From assembly GCA_947165675.1 (NCBI GenBank), contig CAMVBJ010000006.1, positions 1 through 64,000 on the forward strand: a DNA stretch of 64,000 nt, read 5' to 3'. Below are positions 49,459 through 59,380 of the stretch, in pieces. This DNA is from an uncultured Prevotellaceae bacterium. Its GTDB lineage: Bacteria; Bacteroidota; Bacteroidia; Bacteroidales; Muribaculaceae. The notes beneath the pieces were generated by a model that was not told the DNA's origin, made no database searches, and saw nothing but the letters and a program-made list of their open reading frames with translations. The stretch's first letter is position 1. Every line of letters begins with the position of its first letter. The translations under genes were made by a program, and so were the position numbers.

Positions 49459-51246
49459 TTAATCCAGCTTGAGTACAGCAAGGAAAGCCTTCTGCGGGAC
49501 TTGCACAGTGCCAATCTGCTTCATACGCTTTTTACCAGCTTTCTGCTTCTCAAGCAGTTTGCGTTTGCGGCTCACGTCACCACCATAGCACTTAGCCGTC
49601 ACGTCTTTTCGCACCTGCTTCACCGTCTCGCGTGCCACAATCTTGGCTCCGATAGCAGCCTGGATTGCGATGTCATATTGTTGACGAGGGATCAGTTCTT
49701 TAAGCTTTTCGCACATGCGACGGCCTAATGTCACTGCATTATCCACATGGGTCAAGGTGCTCAGGGCGTCCACCGGTTGACCGTTGAGCAAAATGTCAAG
49801 CTTGATGAGCTTGGACTCACGATAACCATTGATAAAGTAGTCGAATGACGCATAACCCTTGCTGATGCTCTTCAACTTATCATAGAAGTCGATGACGATT
49901 TCGCCTAAAGGGATATCAAATGTCAATTCCAAGCGGTTACCCGAAATGTATTCCTGCTTAGCCAGTTCACCGCGCTTTGATAGACACAGGGTGATGATAG
50001 GGCCCATATACTCACTCTGGGTGATAATTGAGGCACGAATGTAGGGCTCCTCGATTTTCTCGATAATGGCAATATCGGGTAGTCCTGCAGGATTATGAAC
50101 CTCGGTCAATCCACCCTTCTTGTCATACACCTTATAAGACACGTTGGGCACCGTGGTAATCACCTCCATGTTGAACTCACGACTCAAGCGCTCCTGTACA
50201 ATCTCCATGTGCAGCAGCCCTAAGAAACCACAACGGAAACCGAACCCCAGCGCTACCGAGGATTCGGGGGTAAAAGTCAATGCAGCATCATTGAGTTGCA
50301 GTTTCTCGAGCGAGGCGCGCAGGTTCTCAAAGTCTTCGGGGTCGATGGGATAGACACCGGCAAACACCATGGGCTTCACTTCCTGGAAACCCTCGATGGC
50401 TTTCCCGCAAGGGCGTTGCACATGAGTAATGGTGTCACCAACGCGCACTTCGGTCGAATTCTTGATACCTGATATAATATAGCCCACATTGCCTGCCGAC
50501 AAACGGTCGCAGGGCTGTTGACGCAACTTCAAGACACCTAACTCGTCGATATTATACTCCTTCTCGGTATTGACAAACTTGACAAAATCCCCCTTGGCAA
50601 TCGCTCCATTCAATATCTTGAAATAAACGATAATGCCACGGAATGAATTGAACACCGAATCAAAGATCAAGGCCTGGAGTGGTGCTTCGGGGTCGCCTTC
50701 GGGAGCGGGAATGCGGTCAACGATAGCATCCAGGATGGCAGGTACGCCCTCACCCGTGCGAGCGCTGCAACGGATGATGTCACTGGGATCACAACCGAGA
50801 AGTTCAACAATCTCGTCTTCCACTTCATCGGGGTGGGCACTATCCATATCAATCTTGTTGATAACAGGAATAATTTCCAAGCCATTATCGATGGCCATGT
50901 AGAGGTTGCTGATCGTTTGAGCTTGCACGCCCTGGGTGGCATCCACAACGAGCAAGGCACCCTCACATGCCGCAATCGAGCGTGATACCTCATAGGAGAA
51001 GTCCACGTGTCCCGGAGTGTCAATCAAGTTGAGTGTATATTTCTCACCGTCCTTCTGGTAATCCATCTGGATAGCGTGGCTCTTGATGGTAATACCACGT
51101 TCGCGCTCCAAGTCCATGTCATCAAGCACCTGGGCCTGCATGTCCTTGCCGGCAACGGTATTGGTGTACTCGAGCAAACGGTCGGCGAGCGTGCTCTTGC
51201 CGTGGTCGATGTGCGCCACGATACAGAAGTTGCGTATTGTCTTCAT
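49459..51246 (-). CDS. lepA: Elongation factor 4 (LepA)
   Basis: This translational GTPase back-translocates or otherwise rescues stalled ribosomes. The 595-residue length is normal. GTPase motifs are [16 protein letters not shown] (G1), RGITI (G2), DTPGHVDF (G3) and NKIDMD (G4). Domain II, the EF-G-like domains and the LepA-specific C-terminal domain ([87 protein letters not shown]) are present. The start is ATG 51246. The helicase gene follows after 3 bases and is probably translationally coupled. Confidence 0.97.
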   Translation of the reverse strand: MKTIRNFCIVAHIDHGKSTLADRLLEYTNTVAGKDMQAQVLDDMDLERERGITIKSHAIQMDYQKDGEKYTLNLIDTPGHVDFSYEVSRSIAACEGALLVVDATQGVQAQTISNLYMAIDNGLEIIPVINKIDMDSAHPDEVEDEIVELLGCDPSDIIRCSARTGEGVPAILDAIVDRIPAPEGDPEAPLQALIFDSVFNSFRGIIVYFKILNGAIAKGDFVKFVNTEKEYNIDELGVLKLRQQPCDRLSAGNVGYIISGIKNSTEVRVGDTITHVQRPCGKAIEGFQEVKPMVFAGVYPIDPEDFENLRASLEKLQLNDAALTFTPESSVALGFGFRCGFLGLLHMEIVQERLSREFNMEVITTVPNVSYKVYDKKGGLTEVHNPAGLPDIAIIEKIEEPYIRASIITQSEYMGPIITLCLSKRGELAKQEYISGNRLELTFDIPLGEIVIDFYDKLKSISKGYASFDYFINGYRESKLIKLDILLNGQPVDALSTLTHVDNAVTLGRRMCEKLKELIPRQQYDIAIQAAIGAKIVARETVKQVRKDVTAKCYGGDVSRKRKLLEKQKAGKKRMKQIGTVQVPQKAFLAVLKLD

Positions 51247-51344
51247 TTTTTATTTTATCTGTTTTTATAGACATTTAGGCCAATGTACCCGATTTAATAA
51301 CCATATACTCATGCCTATAGTATTTTGTTTTCTATTCTGGAGTG

Positions 51345-51352
51345 CAAAGGTA
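51345..51352 (-). promoter_or_regulatory. -7 promoter element of lepA
   Basis: TACCTTTG on the minus strand matches TAnnTTTG, with a predicted leader of about 90 bases. Confidence 0.5.
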
Positions 51353-51428
51353 GTCATTTTTTTCAAGAATTCGGTCCTTGATTCTAAGTTTTGAGCATTA
51401 TCCCAGATGTCAAATCAATTGTTTATAT

Positions 51429-51436
51429 TAATTTTG
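51429..51436 (+). promoter_or_regulatory. -7 promoter element of the transglutaminase-hydE unit
   Basis: TAATTTTG matches TAnnTTTG and lies 28 bases before the start codon. The predicted leader is about 22 bases. Confidence 0.55.
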
Positions 51437-51464
51437 TAGGATAGAATCATAAAATGGAATCATC

Positions 51465-54041
51465 ATGACGAAGAAAATTTTAATACTCATGAGTATGTTC
51501 CTGGGCATGGTAAATGTTACAGGTGCTGCTACTATCGAGGAGTTAAGGTCGCCAGACCTGAGCAGGCTGAATGTGAATGAGCAGGAAAAGGCAGCTATAG
51601 AATTCCTCTATGCCTACATGCCATTGGCAGATGTGACAGACTATACTGTGCAATTCCACCTCGAGAATGTGCGAGCCACACTTGAGGCTCGCGAGCAGAT
51701 GCCTTGGGGCAAAGATATCCCAGACCTGTTGTTCAAACACTTTGTCTTGCCGTTGCGAGTCAATAACGAGGCGCTGGACATGTCGCGTCCCGTGTTTTTT
51801 AAAGAGCTCAGAGACCGTGTAGCAGGCATGAGCATGGAAGAAGCCATTCTGGAGGTCAACCACTGGTGCCATGAGCATGTGACCTATCAACCAAGCGACT
51901 CCCGAACGCTTTCACCCTTAGCATGCATGAATGCAGCTATCGGGAGATGCGGTGAAGAATCAACCTTTACTGTTGCTGCTCTGCGTTCTATCGGCATCCC
52001 TGCTCGGCAAGTCTATACACCACGATGGGCCCACACCGACGACAACCACGCTTGGGTAGAAGCCTGGGCCAATGGCAAGTGGCACTTCATGGGTGCCTGT
52101 GAACCCGAAGCCGTACTGGACCTCGGATGGTTTAATGCCCCTGCATCAAGGGCTTTACTGATGCATACTCGAGCCTTCGGCGATTATAATGGTCCTGAAG
52201 AAGTGATGAGCCGAACACGCAACTTTACAGAAATCAATCTCATTGGCAACTATGCTCCCACCGCCATGATCCAAGTGCAAGTGCTCGATAAATTCGGTAA
52301 ACCCGTTAAAGGGGCACGAGTGGAATTCCGCATCTACAACTATGGTGAATTCTACCCCGCCGCCACCAAGGTGAGCGATCAAAAAGGCATCGCTTCGCTC
52401 ACTGCCGGTAAGGGTGATATGCTCGTCTGGGCAAGTAAAGACGGCTGGTATGGCTACCGCAAAGTGAGCTTCGGAATTGATAAAAAAGTGGATGTCATGC
52501 TCACTCACAGCAATTCACTCAAGAGTGGTCCAACCTATGAGACCTTCGATATCGTACCACCTGTTGAGAAGGCTGTCATGCCCAAGGTGAGTCCTGAAAT
52601 GGCATCGGTCAACAAGGCTAAATTAGCCCGAGAAGACTCGATCCGCAAGGCTTATGAAGCCACTTTTGTCACAACCGATCAAGCCCAGCAATTATGCCCA
52701 GCGGCAGCCGAATATTTAGTGAAAGCGCGTGGCAACTGGCAGACAATCGCAGCATTTGTAAACAAGCACAACGACAATGTGGATCGGGCCATCGGTGTAC
52801 TCAAGGGGCTAAATGACAAGGACATGCGCGACGTGACGATGACAATTCTCGATGACGCTTTCAATGCTCGTAGCAATCAACTGGCACAGCGAGTGGAATA
52901 TGAGATGATCACATCGCCATTCAAGCAGGATCTTCAAGATGCCTTTGATACTGCTACCATAGCCCAGTTCAAGGCAGACCCTACGAAGCTTGTATCATGG
53001 ATTCGTGATAATATCGCCATTAAGAACGAGGAGAATGCCCTTCACATTGCCCAGACGCCGATGGGCGTGTGGCGTTCACGTGTGTCAGACAATCGAGGCC
53101 GAGACATCTTCTTTGTCGATTTGGCCCGTTCGCTCAACATCGAGTCCCGCATGGATCCTGTCACAGGCAAGGTGCAATACCATAATGCAGATGGCTGGCA
53201 GGACGTGAATTTTGATACAGCAGAGCAGAAGAATGCCCAAACAGGCACGCTTAAACTGCGTTATACTCCCACTCAAACCCTCGATGACCCTAAGTATTAC
53301 CACCACTTCTCAATCTCACGGATCCTCGATGACGGCACGACCCAGCTGCTGAATTATGATGAGGGGGACTCCGGACTTGAGGAGGGTTCATCATGGAGCA
53401 ACACATTCCAGAAAGGCGCCCCACTCGATGCAGGCACCTATATGCTCACCAGTGGCACCCGTGCAGCAAGCGGTAAGGTGCTGGTTGCCAACCGCATTTT
53501 CAGGGTCAATCCAGGTGAAACGACAATCATTAATCTGACCATGCGCCAGAGTGATGACATTGTGGCAGTAATCGGTAATTTCAATTCTGAATCTAAGTTC
53601 CGACTACTTGACAGCCAGTTGAAACCCATGGCAGGTGATGCCGTGAGCATCTTGTCACAGACGGGGCGTGGCTACTATGTCGTGGGCGTGTTAGGCATGG
53701 GGCAGGAACCCACGAATCATGCAATGCGTGACATTGCCCAAATGAGCGATGCTCTGGACAAGTGGAACCGCCCGATATTGTTGCTGTTTGAGAATGAAAT
53801 GGAAGCACAGAAATATCGTCAAGAGAATTACGGAACATTACCCAAGAACATCATCTATGGCATCGACAGCGATGGCAATATCAGCCAACAGATTGCTCAA
53901 GAGATGAAACTGCAGAGCAAAACACAATTACCCATGTTTATCCTTGCAGACACGTTCAACCGTGTGATGTTCTGCTCGCAGGGATATACTATCGGATTGG
54001 GAGAACAGTTAAACAAGGTGATCAGCAATCTGAACAAGTAA
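51465..54041 (+). CDS. Secreted transglutaminase-like protein with a thioredoxin-like C-terminus
   Basis: The 858-residue protein has a signal peptide (MTKKILILMSMFLGMVNVTGA). The transglutaminase-like core has its Cys in GRCGEESTF near residue 162, His in DNHAWVEAW near 195 and Asp in EAVLDLGWF near 219, so the catalytic triad is complete. A carboxypeptidase-regulatory-like beta domain follows (VQVLDKFGKPVKGARVEFRIYN, about 270-345), then a long middle part. The last 160 residues resemble a thioredoxin fold without the CxxC (ILLLFENEMEAQKYRQE..., LPMFILADTFNRVMFCSQGYTIG). Such proteins may act as peptidases or crosslinkers, and the substrate is unknown. Its stop overlaps the hydE start by one base (TAATG). 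Confidence 0.88.
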   Translation: MTKKILILMSMFLGMVNVTGAATIEELRSPDLSRLNVNEQEKAAIEFLYAYMPLADVTDYTVQFHLENVRATLEAREQMPWGKDIPDLLFKHFVLPLRVNNEALDMSRPVFFKELRDRVAGMSMEEAILEVNHWCHEHVTYQPSDSRTLSPLACMNAAIGRCGEESTFTVAALRSIGIPARQVYTPRWAHTDDNHAWVEAWANGKWHFMGACEPEAVLDLGWFNAPASRALLMHTRAFGDYNGPEEVMSRTRNFTEINLIGNYAPTAMIQVQVLDKFGKPVKGARVEFRIYNYGEFYPAATKVSDQKGIASLTAGKGDMLVWASKDGWYGYRKVSFGIDKKVDVMLTHSNSLKSGPTYETFDIVPPVEKAVMPKVSPEMASVNKAKLAREDSIRKAYEATFVTTDQAQQLCPAAAEYLVKARGNWQTIAAFVNKHNDNVDRAIGVLKGLNDKDMRDVTMTILDDAFNARSNQLAQRVEYEMITSPFKQDLQDAFDTATIAQFKADPTKLVSWIRDNIAIKNEENALHIAQTPMGVWRSRVSDNRGRDIFFVDLARSLNIESRMDPVTGKVQYHNADGWQDVNFDTAEQKNAQTGTLKLRYTPTQTLDDPKYYHHFSISRILDDGTTQLLNYDEGDSGLEEGSSWSNTFQKGAPLDAGTYMLTSGTRAASGKVLVANRIFRVNPGETTIINLTMRQSDDIVAVIGNFNSESKFRLLDSQLKPMAGDAVSILSQTGRGYYVVGVLGMGQEPTNHAMRDIAQMSDALDKWNRPILLLFENEMEAQKYRQENYGTLPKNIIYGIDSDGNISQQIAQEMKLQSKTQLPMFILADTFNRVMFCSQGYTIGLGEQLNKVISNLNK

Positions 54042-55081
54042 TGATATCGATTATCGACAAATTGAAAGATAAGCGCAAGCTGACTGCCGAAGAATACAAG
54101 GCGCTGCTCACAACAAGTGATCCACAGATTGTAGCTTACTTGACGAGTCAGGCTCGAGAGGTAGCGCAAGGTCAATTTGGCAAAGGGATTTACCTGCGTG
54201 GTCTCATCGAGCTGTCAAACGTCTGCCGAAATGACTGCTTCTACTGCGGAATCCGTCGTAGTAACTGCCATGTGTCACGTTACACTCTCACGCGAGAGCA
54301 AGTGCTGGCTTGCTGCGAGCATGGATACCAGATAGGCTTTCGCACATTTGTGTTACAGGGTGGAGAATGGGGTGAAGAGCGCACTACTTGGATAGCCGAC
54401 CTTGTGCATGACATAAAGCAAGGATGGCCAGATTGTGCCATCACCCTGTCGCTTGGAGAGCATCCCCTTGATACTTACACCCTATGGCGAAAAGCTGGTG
54501 CTGACCGATACTTGCTGCGCCATGAAACCCACAACGCGAGCCTTTACAAACTATTACATCCACACGAAATGTCTCATTCCCATCGCCTGCAATGCCTAAA
54601 CTGGCTGAAAGAATCTGGTTATCAAGTGGGGACCGGCATCATGGTAGGCGCGCCGTTCCAGACGATTGGCAGCATTGTCGAGGACATCAGCTTCCTCATT
54701 GATTTCCAGCCTCACATGATTGGCCTGGGACCATTCATACCTCAGCACGACACTCCACTTGGACGTTTTCCGGCAGGCACAGTTGACATGACTGCAAGGC
54801 TATATGCCATCCTGCGACTTGCCATACCACAAGCATTGATTCCGAGCACTACAGCCATGGCAACACTGACGCCAGATGGGCGTTTGCGTGGAATTCTTGC
54901 TGGAGCCAATGTGGTAATGCCCAATCTTTCCCCTACCGACACCCGTAAGATGTATGCCCTCTATGACAACAAAGCTGCGCTTGGAGCTGAGTCAGTCCAA
55001 GGTGTTCAAACTCTTGCTGAAGAGCTTTCAACCATCGGCTACCACATCGACTGGGGACGTGGTGACTCTCCAGCCATGTAA
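54041..55081 (+). CDS. hydE: [FeFe]-hydrogenase maturase HydE (radical SAM)
   Basis: HydE helps build the H-cluster of [FeFe]-hydrogenase. The 346-residue radical SAM protein has CxxxCxxC as CRNDCFYC (about residues 61-68) in LSNVCRNDCFYCGIRR. QGGEWGEERTTWIADLVHDIK, RHETHNASLYKLLHP, GTGIMVGAPFQT, HMIGLGPFIPQHDTPLG and NVVMPNLSPTDTRKMYALYDNK are further HydE features. Length is normal. The ATG overlaps the preceding stop codon. HydF, HydG and the hydrogenase are not in this window. BioB or PylB relatives share the core but differ in these motifs. Confidence 0.9.
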   Translation: MISIIDKLKDKRKLTAEEYKALLTTSDPQIVAYLTSQAREVAQGQFGKGIYLRGLIELSNVCRNDCFYCGIRRSNCHVSRYTLTREQVLACCEHGYQIGFRTFVLQGGEWGEERTTWIADLVHDIKQGWPDCAITLSLGEHPLDTYTLWRKAGADRYLLRHETHNASLYKLLHPHEMSHSHRLQCLNWLKESGYQVGTGIMVGAPFQTIGSIVEDISFLIDFQPHMIGLGPFIPQHDTPLGRFPAGTVDMTARLYAILRLAIPQALIPSTTAMATLTPDGRLRGILAGANVVMPNLSPTDTRKMYALYDNKAALGAESVQGVQTLAEELSTIGYHIDWGRGDSPAM

Positions 55082-55094
55082 TGAAAAAACAGAA

Positions 55095-55129
55095 TGTGCT
55101 GACGACACGATAATATTGTCGTCAGCACA
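55095..55129. terminator. Bidirectional terminator between hydE and trxA
   Basis: There is a perfect 12-bp stem, TGTGCTGACGAC (55095-55106) with GTCGTCAGCACA (55118-55129), and an 11-base loop. On the minus side TTCTGTTTTTT follows it, and on the plus side there is T-rich sequence. It serves the convergent hydE and trxA genes. Confidence 0.88.
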
Positions 55130-55159
55130 CTCGGTTGTTGTTTCGCTTCTACTCAGGAG

Positions 55160-55474
55160 TTAGAGCAGGGCGTCGATCTTGGCAGTGAGTGCATCACGAG
55201 TAATGGTGCCCACATGCTTCTCGACCATTTTGCCATCCTTGAAGAACAGCAGCGTGGGGATATTGCGGATGCCATACTCCACGCCCAGGTCGGTCTCGTC
55301 GTCCACGTTGTACTTACCAATGATTGCACGCCCCTCGTAGGCTGTTGCCAATTCCTCGACGATGGGAGCGATACTGCGACAGGGACCACACCAGGGAGCC
55401 CAGAAGTCAATGACAACGGGCTTACCCGATTCCAGTAATTCCTTGTAGTTAGCGTCGTTAATTTCTTTTGCCAT
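55160..55474 (-). CDS. trxA: Thioredoxin
   Basis: This is a cytosolic disulfide reductase of 104 residues, the usual length. The active site is WCGPCR (FWAPWCGPCRSIAP, Cys at about residues 32 and 35). The cis-Pro loop is GIRNIPTLLFFKDG, and the strand/helix order is canonical. There is no signal peptide. It is monocistronic on the minus strand, with a shared terminator behind it and dnaE upstream on the same strand. Confidence 0.96.
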   Translation of the reverse strand: MAKEINDANYKELLESGKPVVIDFWAPWCGPCRSIAPIVEELATAYEGRAIIGKYNVDDETDLGVEYGIRNIPTLLFFKDGKMVEKHVGTITRDALTAKIDALL

Positions 55475-55570
55475 GATTTGTTAGTCTTTTTAGTTGAATT
55501 AATAATGTTTATCTTGATTCTATTGTATGCTATAGCAACTATGATGCCAAATTTTATTATTGCGTTTTTT

Positions 55571-58500
55571 TCACACGTGCGCGTTTACCTTAAACTTCAC
55601 GCCCGCGTCCCGTAACGACACGAGTAACCGTTTGTCAACAGCGATCAGCTTCTTGGAATGCAGCATGACATAACTGCCACTCACTTGATCCCTCATGCGG
55701 AAGTAGAGGTCGCATCGGTTATCACCTTGCACGCCTAAGTAGTGCTTCAAGAAGTCCACGTTGCTCAAGTCATCATCACGCAGACTGATGACTATGTTCT
55801 TCATCATTTTGCCCTTGAGGTTTTCAAGCAAGTCTATTGACTTAACATTGAACCGGATGTCATCACGGTAGCCCTTCTCATAAGCCCCGCGCACGACAAT
55901 GGCGTAGCCAGGTACGCCAAATTTCTGGTAATCCACAAACTTATTACCAAACAGCATGAACTCAAATGATCCACTGTAATCCTCGATCTTCAAGATGCCA
56001 AACTGGTTGCCCTTCTTGCCCATACGAGTCTGGAAATCGACCACGAGGCCACCCAATGTCAACTCCTTGTCCAATTCATCAGCACGGTTTTTGATTTCGG
56101 CCAGTGGTGTGTCACAGCCATAATTCACCTCAATATAGTAAGGATCAAGGGGATGTGCCGACAGGTACATGCCCACCAGGTCACGTTCTCGGTTGAGTCG
56201 CTCAAGCTGTGACCAAGGCTCAGCATTGGGGATTGGCGGAGTAGCGACTTCAATAGCTCCAAAGGCCCCGAATAGCGAGTTCTGCATCTCCTGCTGACTG
56301 GCTTGATACTTCTGACCGAATCGCATCAGCGTCTCGCTGTAAGCTTCGCCACGGGGATTCACCTCAAAGAAGTCTTCACGCTTGATATCCTTAAAATCAT
56401 CAAATGCTCCTGCAAGAGCCATCGATTCCAGTGCCTTGCGGTTGCAAGAGCCTTGGTTAATGCGTTGAACAAAGTCGAAGATATCCTTGTAAGCCCCATT
56501 CTTGTCACGCTCCTCGACAATAGAATCCACACAACTGGTGCCCACACCCTTAATTCCAGCGAGTCCGAATCGGATGCGGCCATCCTTTGTAGCACTGAAG
56601 TTCTTATAAGACTCATTGATATTGGGACCCAGCACCTCGATGCCCATGGCACGGCACTCGTCCATATACTTGGATAGCTTGTCCACGTCGTTGAGATTGC
56701 TGCTTAACACGGCTGCCATATACTCGCTGGGGTAGTTAGCCTTGAGATAGGCTGTCTGATAAGCTACCCAGCTGTAGCAAGTGGCGTGCGATTTATTGAA
56801 GGCATAGGAAGCAAACTTCTTCCAGTCTTCCCAAATCTTGTTCAACACCTTCTTGTCATGACCATTCTTCTCGCCACCCTCATAGAACAGTGTCTCCAGC
56901 TCGTTCATCTTCTCGATCTGCTTCTTACCCATCGCTTTGCGCAAGGTGTCGCTCTGACCACGGGTGAATCCCGCCAGTTGTCGGGACAGGAGCATCACCT
57001 GCTCTTGATAGACGGTAATGCCATAGGTCTCCTTGAGGTACTTCTCCATGCAAGGTATGTCATACTCGATAGGTTCCCTACCCTGCTTGCGGTTGATAAA
57101 TGAGGGAATGTAATCCATGGGACCTGGTCGATACAGTGCATTCATAGCAATCAAGTCCTCGAAGCAAGTGGGATGGAGTTCAATCAAGTACTTCTGCATA
57201 CCTGCCGACTCAAACTGGAACGTACCAGACGTTTGCCCCTTGCAATAGAGCTCGTAGGTCTTGGGGTCATCTATTGGAATCTTCTCGATATCAATTTCTT
57301 TACCATGATTCAGCTTGATATTGGCAAGGGCCTCATTAATGATTGTCAGGTTCTTCAGCCCCAAGAAGTCCATCTTGATAAGACCAGTACTCTCAATCAC
57401 ACCGCCCTCGTACTGTGTTACAATGATTTTCTCACCATCGCTATCGGTAGCAGTGCTCACGGGCACCCAGTCGGTGATGTCATCACGGCCAATAATCACG
57501 CCGCAAGCATGTACACCCGTACTGCGCACACTGCCCTCCAGCTTCTCGGCAAAACGAATCGTCTCGCCCACACGCGGATCCTGGTTATCCAGCTCGGCGC
57601 GGAATTCCGGGAAGCACTCCAGACAGTTCTTCACCGTGATCTTGTATTTCTTGCCATCCTTCTGCTCGGGCATCTCGTTAGGTGATGACGGGATGAATTT
57701 TGCCAGACGGTTGCTCTCAGGCAAAGGCAGGTCCTCGACGCGGGCAACATCCTTGATGGCACTCTTGGCTGCCATCGTGCCATAGGTGACGATGTGAGCC
57801 ACCTTCTCGGCACCATATTTCTCAGTAACATAGTTGAGGACGGCGGCACGCCCATCGTCATCAAAGTCCGTATCAATATCGGGCAATGAGATACGGTCTG
57901 GGTTCAAGAAACGCTCAAACAGCAGGTCGTACTTCAACGGGTCAATCTTAGTGATTCCCAAACAGTAGGCCACAGCCGATCCAGCAGCCGAACCGCGGCC
58001 CGGACCTACGGTACAGCCCAGTTTGGGTGCCATCCTGATGTAGTCTTGCACGATGAGGAAGTAGCCAGGGAAGCCCATGTTCTTAATAGTTTCCAACTCA
58101 AAGTCCAAGCGTTCACGCTGCTCCTCTGTCATATCGGGCCAACGCTCCTTGGCCCCCTCATAAACCAGGTAACGCAGATACTCGTCCTCATCCTTGAAAC
58201 CATCAGGCAGCGGGAAATCCGGCAAGATGGGACTATGGTCGATGCTGTAAATCTCGACCTTATCAAGAATCTCATTGGTGTTCTGTAATGCTTCGGGAAT
58301 GTCGGCAAACACGCCGTTCATCTCTTCCTGGGTTTTAAACCACTCCTGCTTGCTATAGAGCATCACGTTCTCGTCTGTCAGCTTCTTGCCTGTCGAGAGG
58401 CAGATCAGACGCTCGTGTGCATCAGCGTCCTCCTCGTTGACAAAGTGGGAGTCGTTGGTACAGATGAGTTTGATATTCAATTCTCGTGCAAACTGAATCA

Positions 58501-59116
58501 GGGCATCATTAACAAGACACTGTTTCTCATAGGTTTCATGATTGGCACGGGCCACAGTTGCCTTGTGGCGTTGCAACTCCAGATAATAGTCATCGCCAAA
58601 CACGCTCTTGAACCACTGGATTGTCTCACGCGCCTGATTCATCTGGCCGTGCATGATCAGTTGAGGCACCTCGCCACCCAAGCAAGCCGAGCAACAGATG
58701 ATATCCTCATGGTATTTCTCCAGTTCACTGTGATCGGTACGAGGGTGGTAATACATGCCTTCGGTCCAGGCGTGAGAAACAATTTTTATCAAGTTCTTGT
58801 ACCCCCTCAGGTTCTTGGCCAGCAGGATCAGGTGATTGCCATTGTCGCGCTTATCTATGCGGTCATGGCGTGACTTGTTGGCCACATAGACCTCACAGCC
58901 AAAGATGGGCTTGAACTTCTCGTCATCACCACGTTTCTTGTTCAGCTTGCCGACATAGTCGTGAAACTCCTTGATACCAAACATGTTGCCGTGGTCGGTA
59001 ATCGCCATGCCACGCATACCGTCAGCGATAGCTTTATCGACCAGTGCCTTGACGGGAGCCTGGCCGTCAAGGATTGAGTATTGTGAATGTACGTGCAGAT
59101 GTACAAATGGGATCAT
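55571..59116 (-). CDS. dnaE: DNA polymerase III alpha subunit
   Basis: This is the replicative polymerase, 1181 residues. The N-terminal PHP domain begins FVHLHVHSQYSILDGQAPVKALVDKA and retains HxHxxS and TDHGNMFG. The palm contains the catalytic aspartates in SLPDIDTDFDDDGR near residue 412, and GPGRGSAAGSAVAYCLGIT precedes it. The fingers and helix-hairpin-helix region follow, and an OB fold (LTLGGLVVDFQTRMGKKGNQFGILKIEDYSGSFEFMLFG) lies near residue 1020. The domain order and length are those of DnaE1 rather than PolC or DnaE2. The start is ATG 59116. Confidence 0.97.
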   Translation of the reverse strand: MIPFVHLHVHSQYSILDGQAPVKALVDKAIADGMRGMAITDHGNMFGIKEFHDYVGKLNKKRGDDEKFKPIFGCEVYVANKSRHDRIDKRDNGNHLILLAKNLRGYKNLIKIVSHAWTEGMYYHPRTDHSELEKYHEDIICCSACLGGEVPQLIMHGQMNQARETIQWFKSVFGDDYYLELQRHKATVARANHETYEKQCLVNDALIQFARELNIKLICTNDSHFVNEEDADAHERLICLSTGKKLTDENVMLYSKQEWFKTQEEMNGVFADIPEALQNTNEILDKVEIYSIDHSPILPDFPLPDGFKDEDEYLRYLVYEGAKERWPDMTEEQRERLDFELETIKNMGFPGYFLIVQDYIRMAPKLGCTVGPGRGSAAGSAVAYCLGITKIDPLKYDLLFERFLNPDRISLPDIDTDFDDDGRAAVLNYVTEKYGAEKVAHIVTYGTMAAKSAIKDVARVEDLPLPESNRLAKFIPSSPNEMPEQKDGKKYKITVKNCLECFPEFRAELDNQDPRVGETIRFAEKLEGSVRSTGVHACGVIIGRDDITDWVPVSTATDSDGEKIIVTQYEGGVIESTGLIKMDFLGLKNLTIINEALANIKLNHGKEIDIEKIPIDDPKTYELYCKGQTSGTFQFESAGMQKYLIELHPTCFEDLIAMNALYRPGPMDYIPSFINRKQGREPIEYDIPCMEKYLKETYGITVYQEQVMLLSRQLAGFTRGQSDTLRKAMGKKQIEKMNELETLFYEGGEKNGHDKKVLNKIWEDWKKFASYAFNKSHATCYSWVAYQTAYLKANYPSEYMAAVLSSNLNDVDKLSKYMDECRAMGIEVLGPNINESYKNFSATKDGRIRFGLAGIKGVGTSCVDSIVEERDKNGAYKDIFDFVQRINQGSCNRKALESMALAGAFDDFKDIKREDFFEVNPRGEAYSETLMRFGQKYQASQQEMQNSLFGAFGAIEVATPPIPNAEPWSQLERLNRERDLVGMYLSAHPLDPYYIEVNYGCDTPLAEIKNRADELDKELTLGGLVVDFQTRMGKKGNQFGILKIEDYSGSFEFMLFGNKFVDYQKFGVPGYAIVVRGAYEKGYRDDIRFNVKSIDLLENLKGKMMKNIVISLRDDDLSNVDFLKHYLGVQGDNRCDLYFRMRDQVSGSYVMLHSKKLIAVDKRLLVSLRDAGVKFKVNAHV

Positions 59117-59157
59117 CGTCTTTTTCTCCTTACTGATTTTATAGTCATAAATGCAGA

Positions 59158-59171
59158 GTGTAAAATTACAC
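59158..59171. promoter_or_regulatory. Small palindrome upstream of dnaE
   Basis: GTGTAA-AA-TTACAC is a 6-2-6 inverted repeat, 42-55 bases before the dnaE start. It includes TAATTTTA on the minus strand, one base off the -7 consensus. The remainder of the spacer up to 59380 shows nothing I recognise. Confidence 0.35.
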
Positions 59172-59380
59172 CATTTTTTCCACCTGCTAAAAAAAAGTTA
59201 TTAACAACGGGGAATTTTAGTTCTTAGTTGAGTAGTTGTTAATAGAGTGTGGATGCTGATGCCATTGGGGTTTACCAGTCAAACTTGAAGTTTATCGGAT
59301 TGATGATCATGACTAATCAGTTAGCCCGTCAACTTTTTCGACAGCAATATTCCCTTTAAATAATGAAAAATGGCGAAGTA

